In this document: piece by piece, positions 6,538-7,840 of the stretch | Layout of the letters: every line of letters starts with the position of its first letter | How positions within the stretch are numbered: position 1 is the stretch's first letter | NCBI GenBank assembly: GCA_038321755.1 | Contig: JBBQFJ010000146.1 | Location: forward strand, 1-7,840 | From: JALHSW01 sp038321755 | GTDB lineage: Bacteria; Actinomycetota; Acidimicrobiia; IMCC26256; PALSA-555 | Length of the DNA: 7,840 nt | Reading direction: 5' to 3' | The notes under the pieces: model-generated | What the model was told of the DNA's origin: nothing | The model's database searches: none | What the model saw: only the letters and a program-made list of their open reading frames with translations | Made by a program: the position numbers and the translations under genes

Positions 6538-7181
6538 GCGTCCGGCTTCTCCGTGGGATCGGGCTTCACGGTGGGCCGGAGCGTGGGCCGGACCGTGGGG
6601 TAGATCCGCGACGGTGCGATGCCCTTCCCCGATTCCATCCAGGTGGCCAAGGTGCCACCGGCGCGCCAGCCTGTGCAGACACCCGTGCGCTCGTCGCTCG
6701 CGGGGATCATCGGGAGCGCACCGGTGGTGCGCGCCTGCTCCTGGAGGCGGACGTACCCGCAGAACAGGCCGGCGATCGCGAGGTCCGAGATCAGCGAGTT
6801 GAGGTGGGTGCACCCGGCCTCGGCTTCGAGGAGCGCGAGCGCCTTGCCGGTGAACCCGCGCTCGAGGCGCAGCCCGACGAGCTGCTGCACGAAGCCCGGC
6901 GCGTCGAAGCACTCCTCGTACGGGAGGTTGAGCGGCACCACCTCGACCTTCGTGATCTCCTGGGTCGTCCCGTCGATCCAGAGCTCGAGCCGGTACTCGT
7001 GGAGCACCATGACGTCGTCGTCGGTGCCCGCGGGGCCGGTGTACGCATCGCGCAGGTGAGCGCGGACCCGAAGCGTGTCGCCCTCGTACCAGAGCCCGAC
7101 CGCCTTCTGGCGCTCGATGCTCTCCGGCGGGAGATCGAGAGAGCTGCCCGACGGTTCGGGTGCGTAAGCAGGGGTCGACAC
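6534..7181 (-). CDS. DUF2889 domain-containing protein
   Basis: A 215-residue protein matching the DUF2889 (PF11136-type) pattern, whose biochemical role is unknown. Segments seen are LWYEGDTLRVRAHLRDAY near 30-47, VMVLHEYRLELWID near 57-70, EITKVEVVPLNLPYEEC near 75-91, the core LVGLRLERGFTGKA near 101-114, AGCTHLNSLISDLA near 122-135, and CTGWRAGGT near 169-177. Cys91, Cys124, His126 and Cys169 are possible metal or active-site residues. From about residue 195 a low-complexity tail of Pro-Thr-x-Arg/Lys units (PTVR, PTLR, PTVK) replaces any folded domain. The GTG at 7179-7181 is chosen because the frame closes upstream without another good start, and a TAACCT -10 lies only 8 bases away, so the transcript may be leaderless. 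It is first in a coupled operon with the PaaK-like ligase, which suggests a role in the same pathway. Family placement is fairly secure; function is not. Confidence 0.83.
   Translation of the reverse strand: MSTPAYAPEPSGSSLDLPPESIERQKAVGLWYEGDTLRVRAHLRDAYTGPAGTDDDVMVLHEYRLELWIDGTTQEITKVEVVPLNLPYEECFDAPGFVQQLVGLRLERGFTGKALALLEAEAGCTHLNSLISDLAIAGLFCGYVRLQEQARTTGALPMIPASDERTGVCTGWRAGGTLATWMESGKGIAPSRIYPTVRPTLRPTVKPDPTEKPDA
6571..6594 (-). repeat. 12-bp tandem repeat encoding the Pro-Thr tail
   Basis: Plus-strand GTGGGCCGGAGC at 6571-6582 and GTGGGCCGGACC at 6583-6594 differ by one base, with partial GTGGG copies at 6553 and 6595. On the coding strand they give four-residue units of the PTVR/PTLR/PTVK type at the end of the DUF2889 protein. 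The unit is a multiple of three, so copy changes would lengthen or shorten the tail without shifting the frame. Confidence 0.75.
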
Positions 7182-7189
7182 GGGGCGTC

Positions 7190-7195
7190 AGGTTA
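7190..7195 (-). promoter_or_regulatory. Possible -10 element for the DUF2889 operon
   Basis: On the minus strand TAACCT fits TANNNT and ends 8 bases before the GTG start, so the mRNA would have almost no leader, and no ribosome site is visible. No convincing -35 is seen. It shares the 92-base divergent gap (7182-7273) with the promoter of the plus-strand gene. Confidence 0.4.
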
Positions 7196-7236
7196 TTCGG
7201 ACGCGACGGACCGGCGCGTCGAGCCGAACGGCGACG

Positions 7237-7242
7237 TAGTGT
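7237..7242 (+). promoter_or_regulatory. Possible -10 element for the 154-residue protein gene
   Basis: TAGTGT fits TANNNT and predicts a start near 7249, leaving a leader of about 25 bases that holds AGGAGGAG at 7259-7266, seven bases before the ATG. The preceding GAACGGCGACGTAG at 7226-7239 is identical to the block in front of the O-methyltransferase. No clear -35 is seen. Confidence 0.45.
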
Positions 7243-7273
7243 CGCCTCACCCGCGAGCAGGAGGAGCACCGAC

Positions 7274-7738
7274 ATGGCGACCGACTGGGCCGGCAAGATG
7301 AGGGACACCGCGCAGGAACACGTCGCGGAACCGGTGCTCGCGGCCGGGATCCTGCAACCGGCGGGGACGTGGGGTTCGATGGGCATCGGGCAGATCAGTG
7401 GCCTCGCGGGCAGCGTCATGCGCATGGCCAACAACAAGAAGGCGGGCGGGCTCGGGAAGCAGGGTGTGTTCAAGTTCCGCCAGGCGCTCGTGGCGGTGAC
7501 CGCGGAGAAGATCTACGCGTTCAACGCGAAGCCGTCGGGTCGCAAGTACAAGGTCACGGAGCAGGTCGGCGTCTGGGACCGCAAGGACCTGCGCGTCGGG
7601 ATGGCTGACAAGAAGCTCACGAAGGCAGTGACGATCGAGATCGTCTCGACCGGTGAGCGCTTCGAGCTCGAGGCCACCACGGTCGGCTCCCAGGGCATCA
7701 ACGACCCCCTCTTCGCCGAGCTGGTCAAGCACACCTGA
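7274..7738 (+). CDS. Protein of unknown function, possibly PH-like domain
   Basis: A soluble 154-residue protein that I do not recognise by name. The N-terminal 25 residues look helical and polar, residues 29-64 are rich in Gly and Ala with a basic NNKKAGG stretch, and the rest alternates like a small beta-barrel. GVFKFRQALVAVTAEKIYAFNA near 64-85 and AVTIEIVSTGERFELEATT near 118-136 resemble the strand pattern of bacterial PH/GRAM-like domains, whose members bind lipids or proteins; that is only inference. A strong AGGAGGAG site at 7259-7266 fixes the ATG at 7274; an in-frame ATG at 7160 would read through the promoter and the start of the divergent gene. No transmembrane segment or cleavable signal peptide is obvious. 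It is a single gene between the divergent DUF2889 operon and a convergent partial gene. Confidence 0.72.
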   Translation: MATDWAGKMRDTAQEHVAEPVLAAGILQPAGTWGSMGIGQISGLAGSVMRMANNKKAGGLGKQGVFKFRQALVAVTAEKIYAFNAKPSGRKYKVTEQVGVWDRKDLRVGMADKKLTKAVTIEIVSTGERFELEATTVGSQGINDPLFAELVKHT

Positions 7739-7750
7739 TCGTCTGCACGA

Positions 7751-7773
7751 AACCCCTGCTCGGGGTCGGGGTT
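7751..7773. terminator. Possible bidirectional hairpin between convergent genes
   Basis: AACCCC at 7751-7756 pairs with GGGGTT at 7768-7773 across an 11-base loop; CCCC at 7753-7756 can instead pair with GGGG at 7762-7765 across a 5-base loop. It begins 12 bases after the plus-strand stop and ends at the minus-strand stop. There is no run of T, so termination efficiency is uncertain. Confidence 0.4.
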
Positions 7774-7840
7774 CAGAAGCTGCCGGTGCGCCCGTAGCGG
7801 TAGTAGCCGGAGAACTGCTGGTTGACCTCGTCGGGGAGCG
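7773..7840 (-). CDS. C-terminal end of an unrecognised convergent gene
   Basis: Reading the minus strand in from the window edge, an open frame gives 21 codons ending in FSGYYRYGRTGSF and a TGA at 7773-7775. The G/C-rich third positions match the neighbouring genes, and the stop sits right beside the intergenic hairpin, which supports a real gene end. It is too short to assign a family; the rest lies beyond the window. Confidence 0.5.
   Translation of the reverse strand, partial: LPDEVNQQFSGYYRYGRTGSF

Noticed and set aside
4975..6603. A 542-codon plus-strand open frame opposite the ligase
   Set aside because: It is antisense to the clearly recognisable PaaK-like gene, spans two real genes and has no family motif or ribosome site; its length follows from the codon bias of the true strand.
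6538..7473. Upstream extension of the ligase frame to give a 752-residue protein
   Set aside because: The extension lies in another frame of the DUF2889 gene and antisense to the 154-residue gene; a ribosome site and ATGA overlap support the start at 6537.
1..7840. CRISPR array, tRNA or rRNA genes, insertion sequence or prophage
   Set aside because: No spaced direct repeats of CRISPR size, no cloverleaf or rRNA-like stretch, and no transposase, integrase or phage-type protein were seen.

Overview
The window is strongly GC-rich throughout, with third codon positions dominated by G and C and tightly packed genes joined by ATGA or GTGA overlaps. A probable F420-type luciferase-like oxidoreductase and TANNNT-type -10 elements, some almost touching the start codon, point to a high-GC actinobacterium. 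An Acidimicrobiia-like lineage is my inference; there is no rRNA or marker gene to prove it. There are eight complete protein genes and the 3' end of a ninth. I see no RNA gene, CRISPR array, insertion sequence, integrase or phage gene, and no gene-free stretch longer than about 115 bases.

Layout. (1) 115-2593, plus strand: a three-gene, translationally coupled operon encoding a zinc-dependent medium-chain alcohol dehydrogenase, a small VOC-fold (glyoxalase/extradiol dioxygenase-like) protein and a luciferase-like, probably F420-dependent oxidoreductase. Each stop overlaps the next start as ATGA, and the set looks like a small-molecule catabolic module of unknown substrate. (2) 2627-3769, plus: a polytopic GT-C, PIG-V-like mannosyltransferase, 33 bases downstream. 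(3) 3845-4510, plus: a cation-dependent class I O-methyltransferase with an apparent leaderless promoter. (4) 4507-7181, minus: a three-gene operon read right to left, DUF2889 protein, then a PaaK-like (phenylacetate-CoA ligase family) adenylate-forming enzyme, then a short protein that I align to the middle of PaaK but which has no ATP-binding loop and no C-terminal lysine domain. (5) 7274-7738, plus: a conserved-looking protein of unknown function, perhaps PH-like, divergent from the DUF2889 operon. (6) 7773-7840, minus: the C-terminus of an unrecognised convergent gene, separated from its neighbour by a hairpin.

How the genes may work together. Two modules look like acyl or alcohol metabolism: the dehydrogenase/VOC/LLM trio, and the DUF2889/PaaK/half-ligase trio. 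They face each other across the mannosyltransferase and methyltransferase, and nothing in the sequence proves they act in one pathway. The least explained part is the minus-strand cassette, which pairs a full adenylate-forming ligase with what appears to be a degenerate half-copy and a domain of unknown function. Short 12-bp tandem repeats sit at both ends of the ligase gene.
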